From Undibacterium sp. Jales W-56 (GTDB taxonomy: Bacteria; Pseudomonadota; Gammaproteobacteria; Burkholderiales; Burkholderiaceae_D), in assembly GCF_025548535.1 (NCBI RefSeq), contig NZ_JAJLQW010000003.1, forward strand, positions 124,001 to 188,000: DNA of 64,000 bases, read 5' to 3'. The notes under the pieces are model-generated. The model saw nothing but the letters and a program-made list of their open reading frames with translations. It was not told the DNA's origin and did not search any database. Below, piece by piece: positions 9,090-16,916 of the stretch. A program made the translations under genes and the position numbers. The stretch's first letter is position 1, and every line of letters begins with the position of its first letter.

Positions 9090-9887
9090 ATGCCAAATAC
9101 AAAAAAAGGAAAATTAGTCTGCGTCGGCACCGGCATGCGCATGGCTGGACAATTGACGCCTATCGCCCAGAGTTATATCGAAACCTCGGATGTCGTGGTA
9201 GCGGCGGTGCCGAATATTTTCACGCGCAAATGGTTGCAGGATATCGCTAAAGAATATGTGTGCCTGCTCGGCTATTACGCCGATTGCGATGAGGCGGGTA
9301 AAGACCGGCGCGATACTTATCGCCGTATGGCGGACACCATTCTGGCCGAGCTGCGCGCGGGTAAAAACGTGTGTGCGGCATTTTATGGGCATCCCGGTAT
9401 TTTTGCCTGTATCTCGCACATGGCGATTGCCGACGCGCGGGCTGAGGGCTTCAGTGCCGAGATGGAGCCGGGGATTTCTGCGGAAGATTGCCTGGTCGCC
9501 GACCTGGGAATCGATCCGGGCAAACACGGCATGCAATCGATGGAGACGACGCAGTTCATGATCTACCAGCGCAGCATCGATCCTAGCGCCTTGCTGATCC
9601 TGTGGCAGCCGGGTATCGCCGGGGACTTGAGCCTGAAGCGTTTTGATACCAATGCCGAACGTTTGCAATTATTGGTAAATAAGCTGGCACGCGATTATCC
9701 GCTGGATCACGAAGTGATTTTGTATGAGGCGGCCACGCATCCGCTGGAACAAACCCGCATGGATCGCTTGCGCCTGGGCGACTTGCCGCAAGCCAATCTG
9801 AAGCAGATCACGACCCTGGTGATTCCGCCTGCCAGAGCGATGAAAATCGATCAGGCGATGATGGATTTGCTGAACGCGGCAGCTTAG
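9090..9887 (+). CDS. Split borosin alpha-N-methyltransferase (SonM/OphMA type)
   Basis: 265-aa S-adenosylmethionine-dependent methyltransferase with the tetrapyrrole-methylase fold. It begins VCVGTGMRMAGQ (10-21) and carries the borosin-specific segments RRDTY (73-77), FYGHPGIFAC (98-107), MEPGISAE and ADLGIDPG, which match SonM as I recall it. Arg73, Tyr77 and Tyr99 line up with catalytic residues Arg72, Tyr76 and Tyr98 described for OphMA. It should methylate backbone amides of the precursor encoded at 7081-7296. Automatic annotation would probably call it a generic SAM-dependent or precorrin methylase. It starts 20 bases after the diguanylate cyclase stop; no strong ribosome binding site is visible. 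Confidence 0.92.
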   Translation: MPNTKKGKLVCVGTGMRMAGQLTPIAQSYIETSDVVVAAVPNIFTRKWLQDIAKEYVCLLGYYADCDEAGKDRRDTYRRMADTILAELRAGKNVCAAFYGHPGIFACISHMAIADARAEGFSAEMEPGISAEDCLVADLGIDPGKHGMQSMETTQFMIYQRSIDPSALLILWQPGIAGDLSLKRFDTNAERLQLLVNKLARDYPLDHEVILYEAATHPLEQTRMDRLRLGDLPQANLKQITTLVIPPARAMKIDQAMMDLLNAAA

Positions 9888-10013
9888 GGCGCGTACAGGC
9901 ATTGGACAAAATGATGGTATAGCAAACAATTGTAAAATCCTTAGCACTCAGATGAGATTGGCTTACTATGTGGTAAAACGCCTTCCGCTTGTTGACAAAC
10001 TGGAGTACACATT

Positions 10014-11639
10014 TTGTCTCACTCTGCCGATTTGCCTCAAACTCAGTTCAATAACGCCTTGGCTATGTTGCATCAGCAGACCGATGCCATGATTGAGAGC
10101 CAGCCCGCCAGGACGATCGAGGTCTTAATGGAGGCGATCCGGACGGCGGATCGGGACGCCGACCCCAAGCTGCTGGGGGATTTGTACTGCAAAGTCGGCA
10201 ATTGCCGCATCATGCTCAACGACCCGGTCGCCGTGCGCGACTTTGAGGCCGCGCTCGAATTCGCTGAAATCAGCAACAATGCATCGTTAAAAGCCGACGT
10301 GTTTCATGGCCTGGCGCGGACTTTTGTCACCTTCGGCGATACCAACAGCGCCCTGCAATATGGTGAAAAAGCCTTGCTGATCGGGCGCGAAGTCAATAAT
10401 CCCAAAAAATTTGCCCAGATCCTGATCACGCTCGGCCTGATTTTTACTTATACCCAGCAGTTTGACCGCGGAATCGCCATGTATGCGGAGGCGCTGGAGT
10501 TATGCCAGCTGCATAACGATCAGGATGCGATGGCAAGGGTTAAAAATAATTGGGCCGATAATCTGGTCATGTATTTTGAGGCGCTGCACGAAGCCAATGC
10601 CTCGCCCAAAGTGGAGATGCTGGACGATTCGATCCGCTTTGCCCGCGAATCCCTGGTGCATGCGCAGAGCGGCTCCTTGCTCAGGACGCAGTTGCTGGCG
10701 ACCGAGACGCTCGCCCATGCTTTGGAGGCGCGCGGTTTCTATAGCGTCGCCCTGGAAGAGCTGGCAGTCGGCCTGGCCAGCGCCTCTGGACATGGTTTTG
10801 CCAAAGAAGAACTGGATATCAAAGTCCGGATCGGTGCCTTGCTATTGCATATGGGGCAGATCGCCGAGGCGATTCAGTGCATGCTGGAAGCACGCGACTC
10901 GGCTTTGCGTATCGGCAATTACTCTTACATGGGCGATCTGCTAAAGATTTTATCGACCGCTTATGAAGCCAATCAGGAATTTGCCGCGGCGCTCAAAGCG
11001 TATAAGGAATTTCATAGCGTAACGCTGAAATCGCGCGATCAGCGCGCCCAGATCAGTGCACAGATTTTTGCTGCCAAAATGGATTTGGAGCGCGCGCAAA
11101 AAGAAGCGAATGTACATAAAACGCGGGTCGATCAGCTGGAAGACTTTAACCGCACCCTGCGGGTCCAGGTACATGAAGACACCTTGACCGGATTACCGAA
11201 TCGCCGCGCCCTCGAAGAAAAAATGCATCAACACCTGACCGGCAGGGTGAGTAATATTGCGTTCGCCATGTGCGATATCGATTTCTTTAAAAAGGTCAAC
11301 GATGATTATTCGCATCTGATCGGCGACGAAGTATTGCGCGAAGTCGGTCATTTGATACAATCCTGCCTGCGCTCCGGCGATCTGGCGGCCCGCATTGGCG
11401 GTGAAGAGTTCGCGCTGGTGCTGGATAGAACGGCCAAGGCAATGGAAGCTTGCGAACGTATCCGTAAAGCGATCGAGGCGAATGACTGGCAACGTATCGC
11501 GGCCGGTTTGCATATCACGATGAGTTTTGGTGTCACGGATATTCAACAAGGGGACGACCTCAAAGCGATGATGGGTCGTGCTGACGGCGCACTGTATCGT
11601 GCTAAGCACAATGGACGTAATCGCGTAGAGAAGGTCTAG
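10014..11639 (+). CDS. Soluble TPR-GGDEF diguanylate cyclase
   Basis: 541-aa cytoplasmic protein without signal peptide or membrane helix. TPR repeats fill about 25-360, a coiled coil spans about 360-390, and the GGDEF domain has an active GGEEF at 462-466 with an RxxD inhibitory site (RSGD) five residues upstream. The start is TTG at 10014, with TGGAG at 10001-10005 as ribosome binding site. It lies 126 bases after the borosin methyltransferase on the same strand, and is the second TPR-GGDEF protein at this locus, so it may belong to the same pathway or be an old tandem relative. TPRs suggest activation by a protein partner. Confidence 0.88.
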   Translation: MSHSADLPQTQFNNALAMLHQQTDAMIESQPARTIEVLMEAIRTADRDADPKLLGDLYCKVGNCRIMLNDPVAVRDFEAALEFAEISNNASLKADVFHGLARTFVTFGDTNSALQYGEKALLIGREVNNPKKFAQILITLGLIFTYTQQFDRGIAMYAEALELCQLHNDQDAMARVKNNWADNLVMYFEALHEANASPKVEMLDDSIRFARESLVHAQSGSLLRTQLLATETLAHALEARGFYSVALEELAVGLASASGHGFAKEELDIKVRIGALLLHMGQIAEAIQCMLEARDSALRIGNYSYMGDLLKILSTAYEANQEFAAALKAYKEFHSVTLKSRDQRAQISAQIFAAKMDLERAQKEANVHKTRVDQLEDFNRTLRVQVHEDTLTGLPNRRALEEKMHQHLTGRVSNIAFAMCDIDFFKKVNDDYSHLIGDEVLREVGHLIQSCLRSGDLAARIGGEEFALVLDRTAKAMEACERIRKAIEANDWQRIAAGLHITMSFGVTDIQQGDDLKAMMGRADGALYRAKHNGRNRVEKV

Positions 11640-11643
11640 TTAC

Positions 11644-13197
11644 TTGTCAGCTTCAACGAATTTTCAGCCTGCCCCCACCACCACAATGACCTGCGATGTG
11701 CTGGTGATCGGCGGCGGCATCAATGGCGCCGGAATTGCACGCGATGCGGCCGGACGCGGCTTATCGGTGGTCTTGTGCGAGAAGGATGATCTCGCCTCGC
11801 ATACTTCATCGGCATCTTCCAAGCTGATCCACGGCGGCTTGCGCTATCTTGAGTATTACGAATTCGGATTAGTCAGAAAATCCCTGATCGAACGCGAAGT
11901 GTTGCTGCGCTCGGCACCGCATATCATCACCCCGCTGCGCTTTGTCATGCCCCATATGACAGGGCTGAGACCCGCATGGATACTGCGCGTTGGGCTATTT
12001 CTATATGACTACCTGGCACCACGCGAACTATTGCCGTCGTCATGCGCCATCCAGCTCAGGCAGCATCCGGCCGGCGTTCCGCTGCAACCGCATCTGCTCA
12101 GGGGATTCGAATATTCCGACGGCTGGGTGGACGATGCGCGTCTGGTCGTATTGAATGCGATGGATGCGGCAGAACGCGGGGCGACGATACTGACACGTAC
12201 CGCCTGCGAATCGGCACGCGAGCAAGACGGCAAATGGCATGCGCAATTGCGCAGCGCGGATGGCCAACTCACGGAAGTGCGCGCAGCCTCCTTAGTCAAC
12301 GCCAGCGGTTCCTGGGCCGCCCAATTCCAGCAAATGGTCGCGCCTGAGCAGGCCGGCAAGACGCTACGCCTGATCAAGGGCAGCCATATCGTGGTCAAGC
12401 GCTTGTTTGAACACCCCTATGCCTACATCTTCCAGCATCCCGATGGCCGCATCGTGTTTGCGATTCCTTATGAGGATCAATTTACCCTGATCGGCACCAC
12501 GGACATTGACTATCACGGCGATATCAACCAGGTCGCGATTGAACCGTCCGAGATAGATTATCTGTGCCAGCTCAGCAGCCTGTATTTCAAGCAGCCGATC
12601 AAGCCGGACGAGGTGCTGTGGTCCTACGCGGGCGTGCGTCCGCTGGTCGATGACGGCAGTGTCGATGCCAAGGCGATTACACGCGATTACCGTCTCGAAT
12701 TATCGGGCGGCGGCGCTCCTATGCTGACCGTCTTCGGCGGCAAGATAACCACCTTCCGCAAACTCGCGGAAGAGGCGGTCGATATGCTGGCACCGGTGAT
12801 CGCAGGCGAAAAATCGCGCAAAACAGCCTGGACTGCGGATGCCTGCCTGCCGGGCGGCGATATCTTTAGCAGTAAGCCAGAGAATCGTGCTGTACTGGAA
12901 TTCGATGTGTTCATGCGCGCCCTGGCCGCTGACTATCCCTGGTTGCCTGCGACACTGCTGGCGCGCTACGCCCGCGCTTACGGCACGCGTATCCACCGGC
13001 TGCTGGAGGGACGCCATTCTCTGGCTGCCATGGGACAGCAGATCGTTGCAGGCTTATACGAAGCCGAAGCCGAATATCTGTTGTCGCATGAATGGGCGCG
13101 TACGGCGCAAGACATACTGTGGCGCCGTACTAAACTCGGTTTGCATAATGGCCCGGAGGCTTTAGCTATTCTCGACCAATGGATACAACAAGCCTGA
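11644..13197 (+). CDS. glpD: Aerobic glycerol-3-phosphate dehydrogenase
   Basis: 517-aa FAD enzyme that oxidises sn-glycerol 3-phosphate to dihydroxyacetone phosphate and passes electrons to quinone at the inner membrane. The FAD dinucleotide motif GGGINGAG is near residues 21-28, followed by the family segment SSKLIHGGLRYLE and the C-terminal DAO domain. Length matches E. coli GlpD (about 500). The TTG at 11644 is favoured because GAGAAGG lies 10 bases upstream inside the preceding gene; ATG at 11686 would remove 14 residues and still give a normal enzyme. It is four bases downstream of the GGDEF gene, so read-through is likely. No glpK, glpF or glpR is nearby. Confidence 0.95.
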   Translation: MSASTNFQPAPTTTMTCDVLVIGGGINGAGIARDAAGRGLSVVLCEKDDLASHTSSASSKLIHGGLRYLEYYEFGLVRKSLIEREVLLRSAPHIITPLRFVMPHMTGLRPAWILRVGLFLYDYLAPRELLPSSCAIQLRQHPAGVPLQPHLLRGFEYSDGWVDDARLVVLNAMDAAERGATILTRTACESAREQDGKWHAQLRSADGQLTEVRAASLVNASGSWAAQFQQMVAPEQAGKTLRLIKGSHIVVKRLFEHPYAYIFQHPDGRIVFAIPYEDQFTLIGTTDIDYHGDINQVAIEPSEIDYLCQLSSLYFKQPIKPDEVLWSYAGVRPLVDDGSVDAKAITRDYRLELSGGGAPMLTVFGGKITTFRKLAEEAVDMLAPVIAGEKSRKTAWTADACLPGGDIFSSKPENRAVLEFDVFMRALAADYPWLPATLLARYARAYGTRIHRLLEGRHSLAAMGQQIVAGLYEAEAEYLLSHEWARTAQDILWRRTKLGLHNGPEALAILDQWIQQA

Positions 13198-13347
13198 GCA
13201 TCCAGCTTGTTTCTGGACGGGCATCACACCCAAAGCAAAAATTGGCTCTGGCCGCTTAGCTTTTGTTTTTAACTCCATCTAAAAATGAAGATCGCCATAG
13301 TGAGTAATATTTGGCAATTGAGATGGTGTGTTACTTAAAATTTACAA

Positions 13348-13587
13348 ATGTTCAATATCAAAAATTGCCTGCTCCTTGCTTCACTCCTTCTAATGCAGGC
13401 AGAAACATCTTTCGCTCAGGTAGATGATAAGCAAACCCAATCCGTCACCGTAACTTCGATGCGTGACCTGCAGTGGATGTCTTATCGTAAGGCGCACTAT
13501 TCTTTGTGTACAAGTTGTGACTCGATCTTACAGGATGTGCCAGATCGTGAAAGTCCGCAGTTGTGCCCAATTCGGACGGACACATGA
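13348..13587 (+). pseudogene. Short exported protein, probably truncated
   Basis: 79-aa frame with a clear signal peptide (cleavage near SFAQ-VDD, residue 24). The first 50 residues read like a normal periplasmic protein (QSVTVTSMRDLQWMSYRKA), but the rest is cysteine- and proline-rich and looks random. I infer that the 3' part was lost by rearrangement at about 13495, near the integron cassette insertion. It could also be a genuine small secreted protein. No function is recognised. Confidence 0.4.
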
Positions 13588-13910
13588 ATTTGTTGAGCGT
13601 CCGCATAGGAGCAAAGTGGCCATACCATCGAATCCAGTAGACATAGGCTTAAACCGTGCGTAAGCTATGGCGCTTGTCACACAGACAATTTTTGAGGCGA
13701 CTGAACACCTTGGCTTGTTTGGAAAATGCCGCGCAAGTGAACTGCGAGGCTTTCATGGAAGCTGTCCGCCTTTCCCGGTTATTTAGTACTGCGTATATTT
13801 GCAGTATATTGTTGAAAGCATTGCCGGGCAAAGGTTATGAAGTAACTGCCTAGCCAGGATAGACGGACGGACCGCCAGGTTAGGCGGAATTTTTTTCACC
13901 CTATTTGAAG
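13588..13910. other. Degenerate region before the cassette array
   Basis: No recognisable gene. A 65-codon frame at 13656-13853 has no family resemblance and no ribosome binding site. CGGACG and CGTCCG at about 13573 and 13599 can pair. The region ends at the G of GTTAGCC (13910), which is the recombination point of the first cassette. It could hold a decayed attI site or a secondary insertion site, but no integrase frame is present. Confidence 0.4.
13872..13896 (+). terminator. Rho-independent terminator-like hairpin
   Basis: CCGCC (13872-13876), loop AGGTTA and GGCGG (13883-13887), followed by a run of T at 13890-13896. It would stop upstream transcription just before the first integron cassette. 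Confidence 0.55.
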
Positions 13911-14507
13911 TTAGCCCTCAGAGCATGGATCTACTCCAAGAGCAATTCGAGCAAGGCGTCGGCGATCGGTTCGCTTCGTGGATCAGTGCCGCCTATGGCG
14001 ATCCATGCATATTCTTGCGAAGAGCCGATCGTGCCCCTGATCTCGTCTATTCCTATCGAGGGCGCGAGTTGTTCATCGAGATCACGGCTGCCTACTACGA
14101 CGGAAGACACGCGAAGTTCCTTTGGAAAGGCGCGAAGAATGCGCCAGATGCTCCTGCTAGTTGGTGGGGAGAGAATCCTGACAAGTCGCTTGCCTCAGCC
14201 GTCTCCACGCGAGTTGCAGAGAAGGCAAAGAAGGCCTACGGTGCGAACACGGCTCTTCTCATCGAAGTGCCGCCCGGCGTCACCTCGGCGGAGCGACTCG
14301 AAGAACTTCTGTCGACACAGGTTCTGCCCGACACCAACTTCGCAGGAATATTCGTGGTCGGAACTTTCCCTATGACCACTAGCAGCGCCGGCGGCTATAG
14401 AGTCCTTTCACTCAAGCCCTTCTTGCAGAGTAAGGGCTAACCCCATCAATCGATGGGACGTCCAACATCTGGCTTCGCCAGTTGTCGGCCGCCCCTCATG
14501 TCAAACG
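13911..14507 (+). mobile_element. Integron gene cassette 1
   Basis: Cassette of 597 bases bounded by GTT recombination points. It begins TTAGCC after the G at 13910 and ends with the G at 14507. Its attC starts with GGCTAAC (14435-14441), the exact complement of GTTAGCC at the cassette's own 5' junction. That is expected only if the circular cassette carried a matched R''/R' pair. It holds one gene whose stop codon overlaps the R'' core, a typical cassette layout. Confidence 0.82.
13925..14440 (+). CDS. Cassette-borne protein of unknown function, nuclease-fold-like
   Basis: 171-aa protein, the only gene of cassette 1. I do not recognise a named family. Residues about 36-54 (PDLVYSYRGRELFIEIT) resemble the core beta-hairpin of PD-(D/E)xK nucleases: Asp after Pro, then Glu in a beta strand. 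The usual Lys is replaced by Thr, so catalysis is uncertain. A second segment, KKAYGANTALLIEVPPG, looks like another alpha-beta unit of such a fold. The ATG at 13925 is 14 bases inside the cassette, with no strong ribosome binding site. The gene should be mobile and its base composition is that of a cassette, not of the flanks. Confidence 0.6.
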   Translation: MDLLQEQFEQGVGDRFASWISAAYGDPCIFLRRADRAPDLVYSYRGRELFIEITAAYYDGRHAKFLWKGAKNAPDAPASWWGENPDKSLASAVSTRVAEKAKKAYGANTALLIEVPPGVTSAERLEELLSTQVLPDTNFAGIFVVGTFPMTTSSAGGYRVLSLKPFLQSKG

Positions 14508-14513
14508 TTATGT
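14435..14513 (+). repeat. attC site between cassettes 1 and 2
   Basis: Integron attC of 79 bases in place. The R'' core is GGCTAAC (14435-14441), a central imperfect palindrome has TCTGGC and GCCAG around a TTC loop (14468-14481), and the R' core is GTTATGT (14507-14513). The last bases before the cut, GTCAAAC, are identical to those of the second attC. Confidence 0.8.
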
Positions 14514-15278
14514 TGCAAGAATCTAATCAACCGCCCGAAGACCGTCGTCTGCCGAACCTAGCACGAGAGTCGTATATGAAGGAATACGCTGCGGCTGCAT
14601 TGGCGCGCCAGTTTCCCACGCGCGAACAGTTCGACGCCTTTTACTCGCTGCTTACCGACGAACAGAAAGACGAGCTTCTGCGCGTCGGGTCCTATTACCT
14701 CTTTCTCGTCAAGCAGGGAGATTGGCATGTTGACGTCGATAATTCAAATCCCGTTGTCGATTACATCACAAACTCATTCAAGCTGGTTTCGCTCTTCTCA
14801 CTCATTGAATCCATGTCGGGTGAGCGACATCAGGACTTCTATGACTGGCTGCAATGCCATCCCGACAAGGTATTTCCGATCCCGGACCGGGCCGCGCTGG
14901 AGGTACTTCATGAACAATACAAGAGCACGTTTGGCTCAATTCGCCGCTGTGTCGCCTTCTTCGAGCGCCTCGCGCCTTCTCGTCAGGCGGAACTGCTAAA
15001 GGTCGTCACCTTTAATCAGCAGCCGGCGAAATCGATCAAGCACGTTGCTCAGTTCCTTTATAACCTGCGAAGCAAGTTCGTACACGAGGGCGAGTTCGTT
15101 CTCGACCTCGCCAGCTTGCCGGTAATGTCGCAGCACAAGAACGCGATAACCATGACCTCACTATCAATGGATACGCTTCTTGAGATCTTCGAGGAGGGCG
15201 TTGTGGCCCAGTTCAGGCATCCGACATAACAGGTTCTTCGACGCGCATGCGCTTCGTGTGCGCCGGTCAAGTCAAACG
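14508..15278 (+). mobile_element. Integron gene cassette 2
   Basis: Cassette of 771 bases. It begins TTATGT just after the G at 14507 and ends with the G at 15278. Its attC R'' core, ACATAAC (15224-15230), is the exact complement of GTTATGT at its own 5' junction, as in cassette 1. It carries one gene, whose TAA stop lies inside the R'' core. Confidence 0.82.
14510..15229 (+). CDS. Cassette-borne HEPN-like protein
   Basis: 239-aa, mostly helical protein that is the only gene of cassette 2. I recognise no named family, but the C-terminal part contains NLRSKFVHEGEFV near residues 184-196. Its Arg-x4-His spacing and position at the end of a long helix resemble HEPN domains of the Apea-like type, many of which are ribonucleases of toxin-antitoxin or phage-defence systems. 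This functional reading is an inference. The start is ATG at 14510, at the very beginning of the cassette; an in-frame ATG at 14576 is an alternative. No ribosome binding site is evident. Confidence 0.6.
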   Translation: MLQESNQPPEDRRLPNLARESYMKEYAAAALARQFPTREQFDAFYSLLTDEQKDELLRVGSYYLFLVKQGDWHVDVDNSNPVVDYITNSFKLVSLFSLIESMSGERHQDFYDWLQCHPDKVFPIPDRAALEVLHEQYKSTFGSIRRCVAFFERLAPSRQAELLKVVTFNQQPAKSIKHVAQFLYNLRSKFVHEGEFVLDLASLPVMSQHKNAITMTSLSMDTLLEIFEEGVVAQFRHPT

Positions 15279-15284
15279 TTAAAA
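15224..15284 (+). repeat. attC site of cassette 2
   Basis: 61-base attC: R'' ACATAAC (15224-15230), central palindrome with GCGCA and TGCGC arms around GCGCTTCG, the shared GTCAAAC, and R' GTTAAAA (15278-15284). Nothing recognisable as a third cassette follows. Confidence 0.78.
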
Positions 15285-15440
15285 CATCAAATTTTCGAGT
15301 CGTGACCATCTCTTTTCAGTCCCAACTAGACCTACGTTCGACAACCGCGAGCGACAGCAATGTGCCGATTTCAGCCGCTCTTGATCTGACACACCATGTC
15401 AGGTCAGATTGCAACTGGTAGCTATTTACATAGGCTCCAT

Positions 15441-15474
15441 GCGCTTTCTGGCGCAAAAAGCCGCCAGAAAGCGC
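15441..15474. repeat. Perfect 12-base inverted repeat
   Basis: GCGCTTTCTGGC and its exact complement are separated by ten bases. There is no T-run, so it is not a classical terminator; it could be an RNA hairpin or a recombination-end relic. Confidence 0.5.
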
Positions 15475-15610
15475 GCCAGCATTGCGGGTTTTGTTTTAAA
15501 AATCACGGCACATCAAGGTGTTTTTCTCAAGGTTTCCCCATCAAGTGCTTATTGGCCGCAGTGATCGAACCATGTGAGCTTACGATGATGAGTTTCTCAA
15601 TCAATAGCAA

Positions 15611-15646
15611 AACACGCCCGGTACAACATACCCGGGCGTGTTTTTG
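15611..15646 (-). terminator. Terminator of the OmpA-like gene
   Basis: AACACGCCCGG (15611-15621) pairs with CCGGGCGTGTT (15632-15642). T-runs flank it on both sides, so it can act in both directions. On the minus strand it lies just after the OmpA-like stop codon. Confidence 0.85.
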
Positions 15647-15664
15647 TTATCGCTTGCTTCAGTA

Positions 15665-16810
15665 TTACTTCATTACCGTACGCGTACCCACAACTTCGAT
15701 TGTGACGCGGCGATTTTTGGCGCGTCCTTCTTTGCTGCCGTTGTCGGCGATAGGTTGGGTTTTGCCTTTTCCTTCTGTGTAAATACGGGTGGCATCGATC
15801 CCTTTGGACACCAGGTAAGCTTTAACCGCTTCGGCACGGCGCAGGGATAATTTCTGGTTGTACGCGTCGGTACCCACGGAATCGGTATGGCCGACCGTTA
15901 CCATGACTTCGGTATTCATCCCCTGCAGTTTATTCAGCATGTCATCCAGACTGGCTTTGCCCTCGGGCTTCACCAGCGAGCGGTCAAAATCAAATAAGGC
16001 TTCTGCGGCAAATGTGACTTTTTCCGAACTTGGTACCGGTGCTGGCATCGGCGCTGCTGGCGGTGCCGGTTCCATCACGACGGGCGCTGGTGTCGGTGCG
16101 GCTTGCGGTGCGTAGGCAACGGGTGCGCGCGTCGCAGGTCGCCCCAGTTTGTAGACCAGATTCACAGAATAAAAATCGGCGTCTCCGCGATTGCCGACCG
16201 CATCATTGAGTCGATAACGTTCTACTTCTCCGCGCACCGCCAGGGCTTCAGACAATTTATATTCAAGTCCGATACCTAGTTTGGGATTGAGCTTACGCTC
16301 GGAGGGATTGGGATTGGTCACGGCAAATAAGCGATCGCCCCTAAAATGAGCATCGGCTCTGGCGTAATTCACACCGGCGCGGGCATACGCGGACAGGCGT
16401 TCCGAGAGCGGAATCTGACCTAGTAAATCAAGGCTGACGCCCTTAAAACCGACTTGACCGTTGAGGGTTCCCGGAGGGGTCGTGGCGGCGTTAAAACCAA
16501 ATTTCCCCAGATCAAAATAACTGGCTTCCAGCGCAAAATTTTGGTTCAGTTGCTTGCCCATAAAAAGTTTATACGCGGTATCGCGGTCATTGGAACGAAA
16601 ATCGACGCTGCTGGCGCCGTTATCCATCAGGCTGCGTATGATTCTTTTATCGTCAATGGTGGCGCGTGATTTACCGATGCCGGCACCGATATACCATGCT
16701 GAATTTGCCCACTCTGGGTTGTTAAACTCATCATCGCCGAGTGCGATCTGACTGGTCAACATAGTGCAGCCGACAAGGCCGAGAGTGCCGAATTGTTTGA
16801 GTAATTTCAT
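15665..16810 (-). CDS. OmpA-family outer membrane protein
   Basis: About 381-aa precursor with a signal peptide, an N-terminal eight-strand beta-barrel (about 30-205), a proline/alanine-rich linker (about 210-255) and a C-terminal OmpA peptidoglycan-binding domain (about 262-375). The domain is recognisable by FDFDRSLVKPEGKA, VGHTDSVGTDAYNQ and the LSLRRAEAVKAYL segment. It should tie the outer membrane to the cell wall. The start is the ATG at 16810: GGAG at 16820-16817 is correctly spaced for it, and the more upstream ATG at 16822 overlaps that site. A strong terminator follows. Confidence 0.93.
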   Translation of the reverse strand: MKLLKQFGTLGLVGCTMLTSQIALGDDEFNNPEWANSAWYIGAGIGKSRATIDDKRIIRSLMDNGASSVDFRSNDRDTAYKLFMGKQLNQNFALEASYFDLGKFGFNAATTPPGTLNGQVGFKGVSLDLLGQIPLSERLSAYARAGVNYARADAHFRGDRLFAVTNPNPSERKLNPKLGIGLEYKLSEALAVRGEVERYRLNDAVGNRGDADFYSVNLVYKLGRPATRAPVAYAPQAAPTPAPVVMEPAPPAAPMPAPVPSSEKVTFAAEALFDFDRSLVKPEGKASLDDMLNKLQGMNTEVMVTVGHTDSVGTDAYNQKLSLRRAEAVKAYLVSKGIDATRIYTEGKGKTQPIADNGSKEGRAKNRRVTIEVVGTRTVMK

Positions 16811-16876
16811 CATTTTCTCCATTCAAAGAAACCTGCTAACAGTTAAAGGTCAACAGTCGCTTTTTTTGTTTGAACA

Positions 16877-16898
16877 GGACAAGCCGTCAGGCTTGTCC
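16877..16898. repeat. Hairpin between ice-binding and OmpA-like genes
   Basis: GGACAAGCC (16877-16885), loop GTCA and GGCTTGTCC (16890-16898) form a perfect nine-base stem just after the ice-binding gene stop. On the minus strand no U-run follows directly, so it is a weak terminator or an mRNA 3' stabiliser. Confidence 0.6.
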
Positions 16899-16916
16899 AT
16901 TTGGGTGGTTAGCTAC

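Larger units (their letters stand above)
15285..15664. other. Non-coding region after the cassettes
   Basis: About 380 bases without a supported gene. It contains a perfect 12-base inverted repeat, GCGCTTTCTGGC at 15441-15452 and GCCAGAAAGCGC at 15463-15474, and the terminator of the OmpA-like gene. Neither a third attC nor any integrase is visible. Confidence 0.5.

Noticed and set aside
9090..9887. Cobalamin (precorrin) or diphthine methyltransferase
   Set aside because: Same fold family, but the RRDTY and FYGHPGIFAC segments and neighbouring precursor fit borosin enzymes; no cobalamin genes are present.
13656..13853. 65-aa frame as a gene or integrase remnant
   Set aside because: No integrase motifs, no ribosome binding site and no recognisable similarity.
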